Assembly (NCBI GenBank): GCA_964409645.1
Contig: CAYPEK010000051.1
Coordinates: 1-29,178 of the forward strand
DNA length: 29,178 nt
Origin: CAYPEK01 sp964409645
GTDB taxonomy: Bacteria > UBP15 > UBA6099
Direction of reading: 5' to 3'
The notes beneath the pieces were generated by a model that was not told the DNA's origin, did no database searches, and was given only the letters and a program-made list of their open reading frames with translations. Below, in pieces: positions 7,065-15,293 of this stretch. The position numbers were made by a program, and so were the translations under genes. Each line of letters starts with the position of its first letter. Position 1 is the first letter of the stretch.

Positions 7065-8069
7065 ATGAAGAAAAAACTCTTCACGACATCGGCACTTTTG
7101 ATCGCGGCGGCAATCGGGCTTTTAATTTTCTCTCCCGGCTGCTCTAAAAAAGGCGGTTCCGCAAACGGCAAGATTGTCCTTAAAGCATCGGACGACCACC
7201 CGATCGACTACCCGACAACTCAGGGACTGGTCGCGATGGGCAAAATCCTCGAAGAAAAAACCAACGGCCGCATCACAGTTAAGATATTCCCGAGCGCGCA
7301 GCTCGGCTCCGAGACGCAGACCGTCGAAAACACCCAGATGGGCACGCTCGACATCGATCGCGTATCGTGCGCTCCGCTCTCCGAGTTCTCCAAAAAAATG
7401 GGCGTGCTCAGCATGCCGTATATTTTCCGCGACTACAACCACTTCCGCACAGTTCTCGACGGACCTATCGGCGAAGAGGTCGGCAAAGACCTCGAACCGA
7501 AGGGGCTGAAAGTGCTGGCATATTACGACTCAGGCGCGCGCAGCTTCTACACGACAAAGCGAGCAATCAACACTCCGGCTGATCTCAAAGGTCTCAAAAT
7601 CCGCACTCAGAAAAGCCAGATCATGATAGACCTCGTGAACGCACTTGGGGCGAACGCGACCCCGATGTCGTTCGAGGAAGTTTATACATCGCTGCAGACC
7701 GGCGTGATCGACGGCGCGGAAAACAACGCGCCCAGCTACCTTTCGACGAATCACTACGAAGTCGCGAAATTCTTCTCGATCAACGAGCACGCACGCGTTC
7801 CGGACATTGTTCTCATGAGCATGAAAACGTGGAACAAGCTCTCCCCCGAAGACCAGAAACTTGTTGCGGAAGCGGCCCGCGAATCTGAAAAAATCGAGAG
7901 CGAACTCTGGGCCAAATACGAAAAGGACGCGCTCGACAAAGTGAAAGCCGCGAAATGCAAGATTAACTATCCGGATCAGACGCCGTTCAGAGAAAAAGTA
8001 AAACCGATGTACAAAAAATACGAATCGCAGTTCGGAGACCTGATCGACAGGATTCAGGCGGTTAAATAA
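7065..8069 (+). CDS. TRAP transporter substrate-binding protein (DctP type)
   Basis: A 334-residue periplasmic binding protein. The N-terminus has a lipoprotein-like signal (hydrophobic 9-22, then FSPGCSKKGG) whose lipobox is non-ideal, followed by the mature DctP fold: LKASDDHP, then KIFPSAQLGSE (74-84). The PADLKGLKIRT segment (171-181) carries R180, the conserved arginine that binds a substrate carboxylate in this family, and NALGANATPMSFEEVYTSLQ follows. The substrate is therefore likely a carboxylic acid; which one cannot be read from sequence. It is the first gene of a dctPQM operon with the small permease 39 nt downstream. A strong GAGGAG ribosome site supports this start. Length is normal for the family. 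Confidence 0.93.
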   Translation: MKKKLFTTSALLIAAAIGLLIFSPGCSKKGGSANGKIVLKASDDHPIDYPTTQGLVAMGKILEEKTNGRITVKIFPSAQLGSETQTVENTQMGTLDIDRVSCAPLSEFSKKMGVLSMPYIFRDYNHFRTVLDGPIGEEVGKDLEPKGLKVLAYYDSGARSFYTTKRAINTPADLKGLKIRTQKSQIMIDLVNALGANATPMSFEEVYTSLQTGVIDGAENNAPSYLSTNHYEVAKFFSINEHARVPDIVLMSMKTWNKLSPEDQKLVAEAARESEKIESELWAKYEKDALDKVKAAKCKINYPDQTPFREKVKPMYKKYESQFGDLIDRIQAVK

Positions 8070-8108
8070 ACGGCCGGCAGCACCTATTTCAGGGTTGGAG
8101 GCGAAGCA

Positions 8109-8633
8109 ATGATAGGAATATACGACGCGGTAATGAAAGTGATAACCGCGGTAGTGGCCGCAGTGATGCAGATACTGCTCGTCATCATGGTCGCCATCAT
8201 CACATGGCTCATCATATCGAGGCAGTTTCTGGACCACGCACCGTCGTGGGTCGAGGAAATCTCCCTCGTAATGATTATCTGGTTCGGTCTCATCGGCGCT
8301 ACCATAGGCGTTCGCGAGAGATACCATCTCCGCATGGAACTGTTCTTCAAAATGTTCCCGCGGCCGGTCCGCATTGCGGTCGCGTATCTGGTGGACCTGC
8401 TCATACTCGGATTCGGCGTGTTGCTGATAGTCGGCGGACTGCCGCAGGTAATGCTCACTATGGATCAGACACTACCGGCGACGAAGCTGCCCGGAGCGAT
8501 CAGATATATGCCCCTGCCCATCACCGGCGCATTGATCGTCATGTACGGATTGCGCAACCTTCTCGCGCGCGGACCGATCATCGACGCTGACGCAGCCGGA
8601 TTGCAAGAATGCGCCGAAGGCGACAAAAAATAA
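8109..8633 (+). CDS. TRAP transporter small permease (DctQ type)
   Basis: A 174-residue inner-membrane protein with four predicted transmembrane helices (about 10-35, 50-70, 88-112 and 130-155). It carries the family hallmark WVEEISLVMIIWFG (46-59) and the RxxxHLxMELF segment (about 69-79) that contacts the large permease. It completes, with DctP and DctM, a sodium-coupled tripartite transporter for organic acids. A GGAGG ribosome site lies upstream of the ATG. The 19-nt gap to the large permease gene indicates one transcript. Length is usual for the family. Confidence 0.92.
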   Translation: MIGIYDAVMKVITAVVAAVMQILLVIMVAIITWLIISRQFLDHAPSWVEEISLVMIIWFGLIGATIGVRERYHLRMELFFKMFPRPVRIAVAYLVDLLILGFGVLLIVGGLPQVMLTMDQTLPATKLPGAIRYMPLPITGALIVMYGLRNLLARGPIIDADAAGLQECAEGDKK

Positions 8634-8652
8634 CGAGGAGACTAATCACATA

Positions 8653-9957
8653 ATGGATGTAAACGTAATCGGCTCAATAGTGCTCCTCGGAGTGTTTCTG
8701 CTTTTCGTAGTGCTGCGCATGCCGATAGCTTTCGCCCTTGGTGTTGCCTCATTCGCGGCCGCGCTTGTTCTCGGCATTCCGGCCCCGGTTCAGTTCGTCG
8801 CGCAACAAATGGCGGAAGGCATCAATTCTTTCTCGCTTCTCACAATTCCGTTCTTCATCCTCGCGGGCGTCATCATGTCCGAGGGCGGAATCGCGGTGCG
8901 GCTCATAGACTTCGCAAACATCTTCGTCGGTTTCATACGTGGCGGACTAGCGATGGTCAACGTCGTCGCAAGCATGTTCTTCGGCGGCATCACCGGCTCG
9001 TCAGTAGCGGACGCCTCCTCGATCGGCTCGGTCATGATACCCATGATGGAAAAGGAAGGCTACGACAGAGACTACGCGGTCGATGTCACGATCACGGCCT
9101 CAACGCAGGGGATCATCGTGCCGCCGAGCCACAACGCAATCCTGTTCTGCCTCGCGGCGGGCGGCGGCGTCTCCATCGGTAAAGTCTTCATGGGCGGCAT
9201 CATCCCCGGCGTGTTTCTCGGACTGATGGTCATGCTCATATCGTACGTCATAGCGGTTAAGCGCGGATATCCGAAGGGCCGCCGCATATCTCTTAAGGAA
9301 GCTTTCAAGATCACGCGCGAAGCCCTGCTCGGACTTGTGACGCCGCTCATCATCGTCGGCGGAATTGTCACCGGCTACTTCACCGCAACCGAGTCATCCG
9401 CCATCGCCGTCGTCTATGCGCTTTTCGTTACAGTTTTCCTCTATCGCACAATCAAGATCAAAGACCTGCCTCGCGTGTTCGGCGCGTCGATCCGGACAAT
9501 CGGAATCGTCATGCTCCTCATCGCCACAGCGTCCGCATTCGGCAAAATGATTGCTTATATGCAACTTCCCGATCTCGTAATGAACACCATGTTAGGTATC
9601 TCGAAAACACCGTGGGTCATCCTTGTGATGATCAACTTCATTCTGCTCTTCCTCGGCTGCATCATGGATATGGCTCCGATCATTCTTGTCGTGACACCCG
9701 TCCTGCTGCCGCTCGTGACAAAAATCGGCATGGACCCTGTCCACTTCGGAATCATGCTGCTGCTCAACCTCGCCATCGGGCTGCTCACGCCGCCCGTTGG
9801 CAGCACACTCTTCGTAGGATGCGCAATAGGGAATATCTCGATGGAAAAGGTCGTCAAATCGCTCTGGCCGTTCTATCTAACGATTGTCGTCGTTCTGATT
9901 CTGATCACATACATTCCGGCGGTAACAATGTTCCTGCCGAACCTGCTGTTCAAATGA
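8653..9957 (+). CDS. TRAP transporter large permease (DctM type)
   Basis: A 434-residue multi-spanning inner-membrane protein with about 12 hydrophobic helices, the catalytic sodium-symport subunit. Family signatures seen are FGGITGSSVADASSIGSVMI (about 114-133), then PMMEKEGY, and the PSHNAIL segment near 160-166, plus the C-terminal LLTPPVGSTLF. It is the last gene of the dctPQM operon; a convergent gene begins its end 39 nt further on, and no clear terminator was seen in that gap. Length is typical for DctM. A GAGGAG sits about 12 nt upstream of the start, a little far. The family assignment is secure. Confidence 0.94.
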   Translation: MDVNVIGSIVLLGVFLLFVVLRMPIAFALGVASFAAALVLGIPAPVQFVAQQMAEGINSFSLLTIPFFILAGVIMSEGGIAVRLIDFANIFVGFIRGGLAMVNVVASMFFGGITGSSVADASSIGSVMIPMMEKEGYDRDYAVDVTITASTQGIIVPPSHNAILFCLAAGGGVSIGKVFMGGIIPGVFLGLMVMLISYVIAVKRGYPKGRRISLKEAFKITREALLGLVTPLIIVGGIVTGYFTATESSAIAVVYALFVTVFLYRTIKIKDLPRVFGASIRTIGIVMLLIATASAFGKMIAYMQLPDLVMNTMLGISKTPWVILVMINFILLFLGCIMDMAPIILVVTPVLLPLVTKIGMDPVHFGIMLLLNLAIGLLTPPVGSTLFVGCAIGNISMEKVVKSLWPFYLTIVVVLILITYIPAVTMFLPNLLFK

Positions 9958-9996
9958 GACGCCGATTGAGTTCTTGAAGGATCAGTTTATTGAGTG

Positions 9997-11157
9997 TTAT
10001 TGCTCGCCTTCGGGGCAAGTGAAATATCCGTGGTCGTCCATTACAACCGTCACCGCGCTTGATATATCGCCGACTTCCATCTTTATCCGATTGTTCTGAT
10101 CGCCGTAAGCTTTCATATCGGCCGCCAAGAAAGTTAATGCTTTACCCTCCGAGGGCCCAATGAATTTCCGGTCGATTGTCACATCCATATATTTATCGTG
10201 CAGATTGTACGAGAAGCCTTTTGCCTCAAAAAGCGGTTCGTCCATATCGTCCGGGTCAACATGCAGCAGTCCGACACCCGGCACTTTCTGCATGCCGCCA
10301 ACCGGAGGGACTGCCTCCACAACAGGAGAATAGTACCATATCCACAACGTACTCGCCATGTCGTAAAGTCCCGGCCTCCGCATGCGCCCACCCTCGTCCA
10401 CATCGTCAACGCCGGAAAGCATCGATCCGTTCAGCAACACAAGAAAATAAAAATTCACGTCCACCGGCTGCAGCGTCCCCGCCAGCGCGCCCGATCCCAA
10501 CTGAATGCGGAAATAAAGGTTTGCGGCGTCGAAACCGAATCTCACCGAATCGATGCTCAGATATGACGGAACGTCGCTCATCCTCATATTCTCGGACACT
10601 GTGGAATTCATAGCCGGGTTGCTTGCGGAGAGCGCCTTGAGATAATCATGTCTGTCCGGAGCAGGTCCGCCCGGTTTCTTCTCGGGCAGCCCCGGAAATG
10701 CCAGCCATCCCGGCAGCTCCGTGACGATATTTCCCGTCTTATCAGTCACCGTTATGTTGTAGTCAACCTCCGTGCATGCCTCCGCCGCCGGTATAGTGCC
10801 GGTCCACGTCCAGTCGTCATCTCCACTCTCCATCTCGACGTTGTTCCACTTTACACCGTCCGTCGTATATCGCAGCGTCGCGGATTTTACACCGCCGTCG
10901 TCATCTCCCGAACGACGATAGCCGTTTATCCTTGCCGTCACAACAACCTCGTCGTTCTTCCCCGGCGATTCCGGCGATTGCGTCACCGACCTGATAATCG
11001 GCGGCAGATACTTCAGATATCTCGTGAACTGATTCAAACTCAGTCCGGGCATCCCTTTAGCTCCCGCCGGATACGAAATAAATATCGACAGCGCAAGCAC
11101 GACTGTTACAGCAAATATACAGCGAATAACATTATTTCTCATTGCAACTCTCATCAT
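9997..11157 (-). CDS. Secreted protein with Ig-like and DOMON/CBM9-like domains
   Basis: A 386-residue protein of unknown function. A hydrophobic run (about 13-28) ending at PAGA suggests a signal peptide. Residues about 50-145 resemble an Ig-like or Fn3-like domain typical of surface proteins (P-P-I-I-R-S-V-T start, G-G-V-K-S-A-T-L-R-Y-T, W-T-G-T-I-P, Y-N-I-T-V-T-D). Residues about 195-380 begin with SIDSVRFGFDAANLYFRIQL, a pattern seen in DOMON/CBM9-like ligand-binding beta-sandwiches. The start is uncertain: MMRV at 11157, or MRNN five codons later, which has GAGAG at better spacing. Likely an extracellular or periplasmic binding module, perhaps for sugar, heme or polysaccharide. It has no enzymatic motif. 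The upstream gap to the HAD gene holds two inverted repeats. Domain calls are by eye only. Confidence 0.65.
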   Translation of the reverse strand: MMRVAMRNNVIRCIFAVTVVLALSIFISYPAGAKGMPGLSLNQFTRYLKYLPPIIRSVTQSPESPGKNDEVVVTARINGYRRSGDDDGGVKSATLRYTTDGVKWNNVEMESGDDDWTWTGTIPAAEACTEVDYNITVTDKTGNIVTELPGWLAFPGLPEKKPGGPAPDRHDYLKALSASNPAMNSTVSENMRMSDVPSYLSIDSVRFGFDAANLYFRIQLGSGALAGTLQPVDVNFYFLVLLNGSMLSGVDDVDEGGRMRRPGLYDMASTLWIWYYSPVVEAVPPVGGMQKVPGVGLLHVDPDDMDEPLFEAKGFSYNLHDKYMDVTIDRKFIGPSEGKALTFLAADMKAYGDQNNRIKMEVGDISSAVTVVMDDHGYFTCPEGEQ

Positions 11158-11214
11158 AACATAAGACGGAATCGTTAACGAATATCTTCCCTATTGCTCT
11201 CAGACAATCCTAAA

Positions 11215-11256
11215 TCCGCCTTGCGATGATTCAGAGCAGATGAAATGCAAGGCGGA
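11215..11256. repeat. 10-bp perfect inverted repeat (TCCGCCTTGC ... GCAAGGCGGA)
   Basis: Arms at 11215-11224 and 11247-11256 with a 22-nt loop, in the gap between the HAD gene and the secreted Ig/DOMON gene. It lies 14 nt from the next inverted repeat. Could be a transcript-end structure for the HAD gene or part of a dispersed repeat. Confidence 0.7.
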
Positions 11257-11270
11257 AGACGCATATTATG

Positions 11271-11297
11271 GTAGGGGCACGTGCAACGTGCCCCTAC
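11271..11297. repeat. 12-bp perfect palindromic hairpin (GTAGGGGCACGT ... ACGTGCCCCTAC)
   Basis: Arms of 12 bp with a GCA loop. Sequences of this GTAGGGGCAC type occur as dispersed intergenic palindromes in some bacterial genomes, so this may be a copy of such a repeat rather than a dedicated terminator. It has only a short T-run (TTT) on the plus strand. Confidence 0.7.
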
Positions 11298-11405
11298 TTT
11301 ACATGAATAAAAAATGTGCCGACTACGAAGCAGTTCGTTGCTATGAACATCGTCCCGGACTCGTTTCTTTGTTGACGAAACCGGGTTAAATCGACAGAGG
11401 AATTC

Positions 11406-12107
11406 TTATTGAGTATTAAATCTTTTGAGAACTTCCGGGATGCCCGTGAGATCGGGCAGTTCCGCGTTGGGCAGCGGCAAGTCCGGTTTGGGCGCCTTGC
11501 GGTTGCGGTTGATCCATATCGATCTGATCCCGGCATTGTATGCGCCGAGCACGTCGGCCGTCTGCGAATCACCCACCACCACCGCCTCATCGGCCGATAC
11601 ACCCACGGCAGCCAGCGCATCGTCGAATATCTTCCGGTTCGGTTTATAGCAGCGTGAATCCTCGGACGTTATCACGTGCTTCACAGTCAGCGGATGATTC
11701 TTCATGCACATGCCGATCTCGAAGTTATCGGTGTTTGAAACGATTGCAATTTTATAGTCATGCGATAGTGTTTCGATGACTGTTCTCGTTTCAGGAAACA
11801 GCGGCGCGCTCGCGACAAGATCGAGCCATTCCTGTATCCCGGTTTTAGCGTTGTATTCCTGTACGCCGAAAAACTCGAACGTGCGTTCGAGACACTTTTC
11901 AAACATCGGCCATAGGAGAATGAACCGGCCGTCGAGTCCGTCCGCGCGCCAGCCTTCGAGGATGAACTCATCCCATTTGTCGTGAAATGCATCCGGATCG
12001 ACCGAAAGTCCGTGGTTCTCGACGATTTTCCGCGCGGCGCGTTCGTGCGTGCTGAACGTATCAAACAGCGTCCTGAAAGCATCGAAAAGTATTGCGCGAA
12101 TCATCAT
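11406..12107 (-). CDS. HAD-like hydrolase (haloacid dehalogenase-type nucleophile motif)
   Basis: A 233-residue HAD superfamily protein. Motif I is FDAFRT (D9 nucleophile), motif II IVSNT (S124), motif III K155 (in CYKPNRK), motif IV GDSQTAD (D180, D185). The residue two after the nucleophile is Phe instead of the Asp that acts as general acid/base in phosphatases; this FDAxxT form is also seen in 2-haloacid dehalogenases and some other IA-type members. The reaction therefore cannot be assigned; it could be a phosphatase on a metabolite or a dehalogenase-like enzyme. The cap domain lies between about 16 and 95. The first ATG has AGGA close by, the second at better spacing; either is possible. 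It lies 58 nt downstream of the response-regulator gene on the same strand. Confidence 0.82.
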   Translation of the reverse strand: MMIRAILFDAFRTLFDTFSTHERAARKIVENHGLSVDPDAFHDKWDEFILEGWRADGLDGRFILLWPMFEKCLERTFEFFGVQEYNAKTGIQEWLDLVASAPLFPETRTVIETLSHDYKIAIVSNTDNFEIGMCMKNHPLTVKHVITSEDSRCYKPNRKIFDDALAAVGVSADEAVVVGDSQTADVLGAYNAGIRSIWINRNRKAPKPDLPLPNAELPDLTGIPEVLKRFNTQ

Positions 12108-12165
12108 ATATCCTAACGCGCGCCCCGAAGTGCACGCCTGTATTATCGTTGAGCAACCACCGGTG

Positions 12166-12546
12166 CTACTCGTCCAGCAGCGCGGCCACTTTGTCCATCA
12201 GTCTATCCACCCGAAACGGCTTCACCAGATAGTCGTCCGCACCCAGTTCGCGAGACATCTTCTCCTGCTCCGGCGACATCAGCGCACTCACGATGCAAAC
12301 CTTTACCTTGCCCAGCTCCGGGATTCCGCGTATCTTCCGGAGCGCCTCGTTGCCGTCCATCTCTTTCATCGCAATGTCGAGCAACACAAGATCAATCCGC
12401 TCGCCGCTGAGAATATCGAGAGCGGTTTCGCCGTTTTGGGCAGTGAACACGACATACTCGTCTTCGAGCGCGTCCTTGATGTACTCAAGAGCTTCGCACT
12501 CGTCGTCCACAACAAGAATACGTTTCTTTTCAGCCGTTTCAGGCAT
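12166..12546 (-). CDS. Stand-alone response regulator receiver domain (CheY-like)
   Basis: A 126-residue single-domain receiver. Acidic pair D14/D15, phosphoacceptor D57 (in LLDIAM), S87 in the switch position (IVSA), and K109 (LVKPF) are all present, so it should be phosphorylated by a histidine kinase. No output domain is attached and no kinase is encoded in the window, so it likely acts through protein binding. It lies 15 nt downstream of aroC on the same strand. The Shine-Dalgarno sequence is weak. Unusual as a neighbour of aroC, but operon placement alone does not establish a link to shikimate metabolism. Confidence 0.93.
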   Translation of the reverse strand: MPETAEKKRILVVDDECEALEYIKDALEDEYVVFTAQNGETALDILSGERIDLVLLDIAMKEMDGNEALRKIRGIPELGKVKVCIVSALMSPEQEKMSRELGADDYLVKPFRVDRLMDKVAALLDE

Positions 12547-12561
12547 CGCAAACGCCCGCGC

Positions 12562-13695
12562 TTATTTATCGAGATCCCATTTGTTCTCGATCTTAGCGAC
12601 GCTCTTGTATCCGCGCCACATCATGAGCTGATCGAGAATCGTGATCGCCGCCATCGCCTCCGCCACAACCACAATGCGCCCGCAGATCGTCGGGTCGCGC
12701 CGCGTGATCGCCGCGAGTTCCTGATTCTGCATCGTCTCCATGTTAACCGAGCTCTGCGCGATGGAAATGGTTGCAGTCGGTTTCACCGCTATCCTCATCA
12801 CGAGGTCTTCACCAATCGAAATGCCGCCGAGGAAGCCACCTGAACGGTTCGTTTTGAACCGCACGCGGCCGTCTTTGTCGATGTACGGAATGTCATTGTG
12901 CTGCGAGCCCTTCTGAGTCGCCGCTTCGAATCCGTTGCCGATCTCGAAGCCCTTCACAGCGCCAATGCTCATCATCCCATGCGCGAGCGCCGCGCTCAGC
13001 TTGTCGAACACCGGCTCGCCGACTCCGGCCGGAACACCATGCGCGATGACTTCAATCACGCCGCCGCAAGTGTCGCCTTCTTCCTTGATTTCGAGGCATC
13101 TTTTATACATCCGGTCGCCGGCTTCGAGGTCCGGACAACTGATGTCGTTCTTGCAGTAATTCGCTTTTATCTCATCGTACGTCATATCCTTCATTTTGAT
13201 ATCATGAAGCTCCTTGACGTAGCCGAGTATCTCAATGTTTTCCTTTGCGAGAATCTTCTTTGCGAGCGCACCCGCCGCCACGCGTCCCGCCGTCTCGCGT
13301 CCGCTCGCGCGGCCCGCGCCGCACCAGTCCGCGTATTCGCCATATTTAACAAAAAACGGATACTCCGCGTGACCCGGCCGAATCACGTCCTTCACCGCGC
13401 GATATTGGTCAACGTGAATCTGATGCCTGTCCACGTTGCGGATCAGCATACCCACCGGAGCGCCCGTCGTGTGTCCTTCGAGCATCCCCGACACGATCTC
13501 GACTCGGTCCGTCTCCTGACGCGGCGAATCGATCGGTTTCGTCCCCGGCCGTCTGCGGTCGAGGTCTTTCTGGATATCCTCGTTCGTCAGCGCGAGTCCC
13601 GGCGGCACGCCGTCGCATATCGTCAGCAGCGCTTCACCGTACGATTCTCCGCTTGCCGTCACTCTGAATATCCGGCCGTAAGTATTTCCTACCAT
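12562..13695 (-). CDS. aroC: Chorismate synthase, with Tyr at a normally invariant His
   Basis: A 377-residue enzyme that makes chorismate from 5-enolpyruvylshikimate 3-phosphate, the last step of the shikimate pathway, with reduced FMN. Strong matches are GNTYGRIFRVT at the N-terminus, DGVPPG, DLDRRRPGT, RPGHAEYPFF (the second conserved His region), AGRASGRETAGRVAAG, SGGFLGGIS, and RRDPTIC. The first signature normally reads G-[DES]-S-H-G; here it is G-E-S-Y19-G, codon TAC on the minus strand (13639-13641). That His is implicated in catalysis in characterised enzymes, so the change is notable. Length and remaining motifs are normal. Divergent from the CBS-PP2C gene, with a 292-nt region between them. 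Confidence 0.93.
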   Translation of the reverse strand: MVGNTYGRIFRVTASGESYGEALLTICDGVPPGLALTNEDIQKDLDRRRPGTKPIDSPRQETDRVEIVSGMLEGHTTGAPVGMLIRNVDRHQIHVDQYRAVKDVIRPGHAEYPFFVKYGEYADWCGAGRASGRETAGRVAAGALAKKILAKENIEILGYVKELHDIKMKDMTYDEIKANYCKNDISCPDLEAGDRMYKRCLEIKEEGDTCGGVIEVIAHGVPAGVGEPVFDKLSAALAHGMMSIGAVKGFEIGNGFEAATQKGSQHNDIPYIDKDGRVRFKTNRSGGFLGGISIGEDLVMRIAVKPTATISIAQSSVNMETMQNQELAAITRRDPTICGRIVVVAEAMAAITILDQLMMWRGYKSVAKIENKWDLDK

Positions 13696-13875
13696 TTTGT
13701 TTCCTGCTTTCTAAATAATTTGTGCAGTACGCACTATTCTGGCGCAACCACTAATTCACTATATGGAATTGCGCCGTTATTCTTTAAGTCAAACATTTTA
13801 AGGTTTTTCGAACCCCAATGCAACAAAACATTCGTTATCTAAAACCATAATTATAAATTCGTTTACATTCAAATT

Positions 13876-13955
13876 ATGCAAATTGCATGTGACCCATTGC
13901 ATGCCTCCTCAATGCTCGTTCAATGTCATCCACACGTTGCCATTCCACACGTTGC
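13876..13955 (+). promoter_or_regulatory. Possible operator cluster in the divergent aroC / CBS-PP2C region
   Basis: The 292-nt divergent region (13696-13987) holds a perfect palindrome ATGCAA-A-TTGCAT (13876-13888), a further ATTGCATG at 13896-13903, and a 12-bp direct repeat TCCACACGTTGC at 13929-13940 and 13944-13955 (15-bp period). Such spaced repeats resemble regulator binding sites. No clear -35/-10 pair was found here, and no regulator has been identified for it. Confidence 0.4.
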
Positions 13956-13987
13956 GGATTGCTGGAGTATCATATAGACTTTTCATA

Positions 13988-15190
13988 ATGCCGGATAAGG
14001 AAACATTGTCTGAAATAATGAAACGCGACATCCTGACCGCGTCGCCGGGTATCAAGACCGCCGAAGCGCTCAGGTTGATGGCAAAGCGACGCGCGGGTTC
14101 GATAGTTATCGTCGGCCCCAAAGGCAGCCCAATCGGTATCTTTACAGAACGCGACCTGCTGTACAAAGTCGTCCTGCCGGGACTGGACCCGGAAAAAGTT
14201 CCGGTTCGGGACGTCATGACGCGCAACATCGTATCTCTCAGAGAGAAAGACACAGTCGAGCAAGCATACAAAGCGATGCAGGGCGGAAATTTCAGGCACC
14301 TTATAGTGCGCGAATCCGGGCGGATATCGGGAATAATATCGATCAAAGACATAATACGTTTCAGGGGTGAACTGCTCGAGCGGATGGTGGGAGAAAAGAC
14401 CACCGAACTCCGTAATCTGAGCGACAAGCTTAAGAAGTCGCTTGATATCCTGAACAGGGAAATGGGCGCCGCCGGCACTTTCCAGAAAGCGCTTGTAGCC
14501 AAAAGGCAACCACACATACCCGGACTGCGGGTCTCGCACATATACGAGCCGGAATCATCGATCGGCGGCGACTTCTTCGAGGTTACGCGAATGGGCCGCG
14601 GACGCGTCGGCATTCTGATGGCCGATGTAATGGGCCACGGTATTACCTCCGCGATGATAGCAATCGAACTTAAACTAAAGTTCGAGGAATATTCGAGAGA
14701 CGGACTGCCGACTCGCACCCTCGCCGAAAAACTTAACAACACACTCATTCCACTTATGCCTGATTCATACTTCGTCGCAGGTTTTTACGGCGTTGTCGAT
14801 ATGGAGTCGATGAAAATGGACTTCATCCAGTTCGGGCTGCCGCGACCGACACTGTTTGAGGCGGATACGTTGCGCGAACGGCCGCTGAAACCAGCCAACA
14901 TGCCTCTCGGTTTCAAGAAGAACGCTCAATACAAAAGCGGCGAAGTCCCAATACGTCCCGGCGACGTTCTGTTGCTTTTCACGGACGGATGCACCGAGCA
15001 GAAAAATCCGAAAGGCAAATTTTTCGGAGAGAGGCGATTTATAGAAAGATTTAAAAAGTACACACGGGCCGGAGAGAAAAATATTGTCAGGAAACTTTAT
15101 CGCGACGTGCTGGATTTCGCCGGGAGCAGACCGGTGACCGACGACATTGCGATTCTTATGTGCGAATTCACGGGCTGCCCTTTGCAATAA
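13988..15190 (+). CDS. CBS-domain plus PP2C (SpoIIE-type) phosphatase
   Basis: A 400-residue cytoplasmic protein from ATG at 13988; an upstream TTG in the same frame at 13883 is not preferred because the first 35 codons have no family match. Residues about 8-127 are a pair of CBS domains (motifs GIFTERDLL and SGIISIKDII) that usually sense adenine nucleotides. About 125-165 is a coiled-coil linker. Residues about 180-395 form the SpoIIE/PP2C serine phosphatase with metal-binding D195 (GGDFF), D213, D333 (FTDG), and T-D-D (384-386). SpoIIE-type phosphatases act on anti-sigma antagonists; no such partner is present here. The likely job is to link a nucleotide or energy signal to dephosphorylation of a partner protein. 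GGAG at 13964-13967 is far (20 nt) from the ATG. Confidence 0.85.
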   Translation: MPDKETLSEIMKRDILTASPGIKTAEALRLMAKRRAGSIVIVGPKGSPIGIFTERDLLYKVVLPGLDPEKVPVRDVMTRNIVSLREKDTVEQAYKAMQGGNFRHLIVRESGRISGIISIKDIIRFRGELLERMVGEKTTELRNLSDKLKKSLDILNREMGAAGTFQKALVAKRQPHIPGLRVSHIYEPESSIGGDFFEVTRMGRGRVGILMADVMGHGITSAMIAIELKLKFEEYSRDGLPTRTLAEKLNNTLIPLMPDSYFVAGFYGVVDMESMKMDFIQFGLPRPTLFEADTLRERPLKPANMPLGFKKNAQYKSGEVPIRPGDVLLLFTDGCTEQKNPKGKFFGERRFIERFKKYTRAGEKNIVRKLYRDVLDFAGSRPVTDDIAILMCEFTGCPLQ

Positions 15191-15256
15191 CAAAATTCTC
15201 ACCGGTCCTCAAAATCAGTTTTATGAAATTGGCGGGAAAACTCCGACGGATTGCGT

Positions 15257-15262
15257 TATAAT
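15257..15262 (+). promoter_or_regulatory. -10-like box upstream of the XRE-cupin regulator
   Basis: A perfect TATAAT lies about 30 nt before the regulator start. No recognisable -35 at 16-18 nt spacing was found; the sequence there is GGGAAA. Confidence 0.3.
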
Positions 15263-15293
15263 AAGCCGTTGAGAAAATCTTGAAAGAGGAAAT

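Noticed and set aside
13883..13987. Extended N-terminus for the CBS-PP2C gene from TTG
   Set aside because: The extra 35 residues match nothing; the ATG at 13988 begins at the expected CBS domain.
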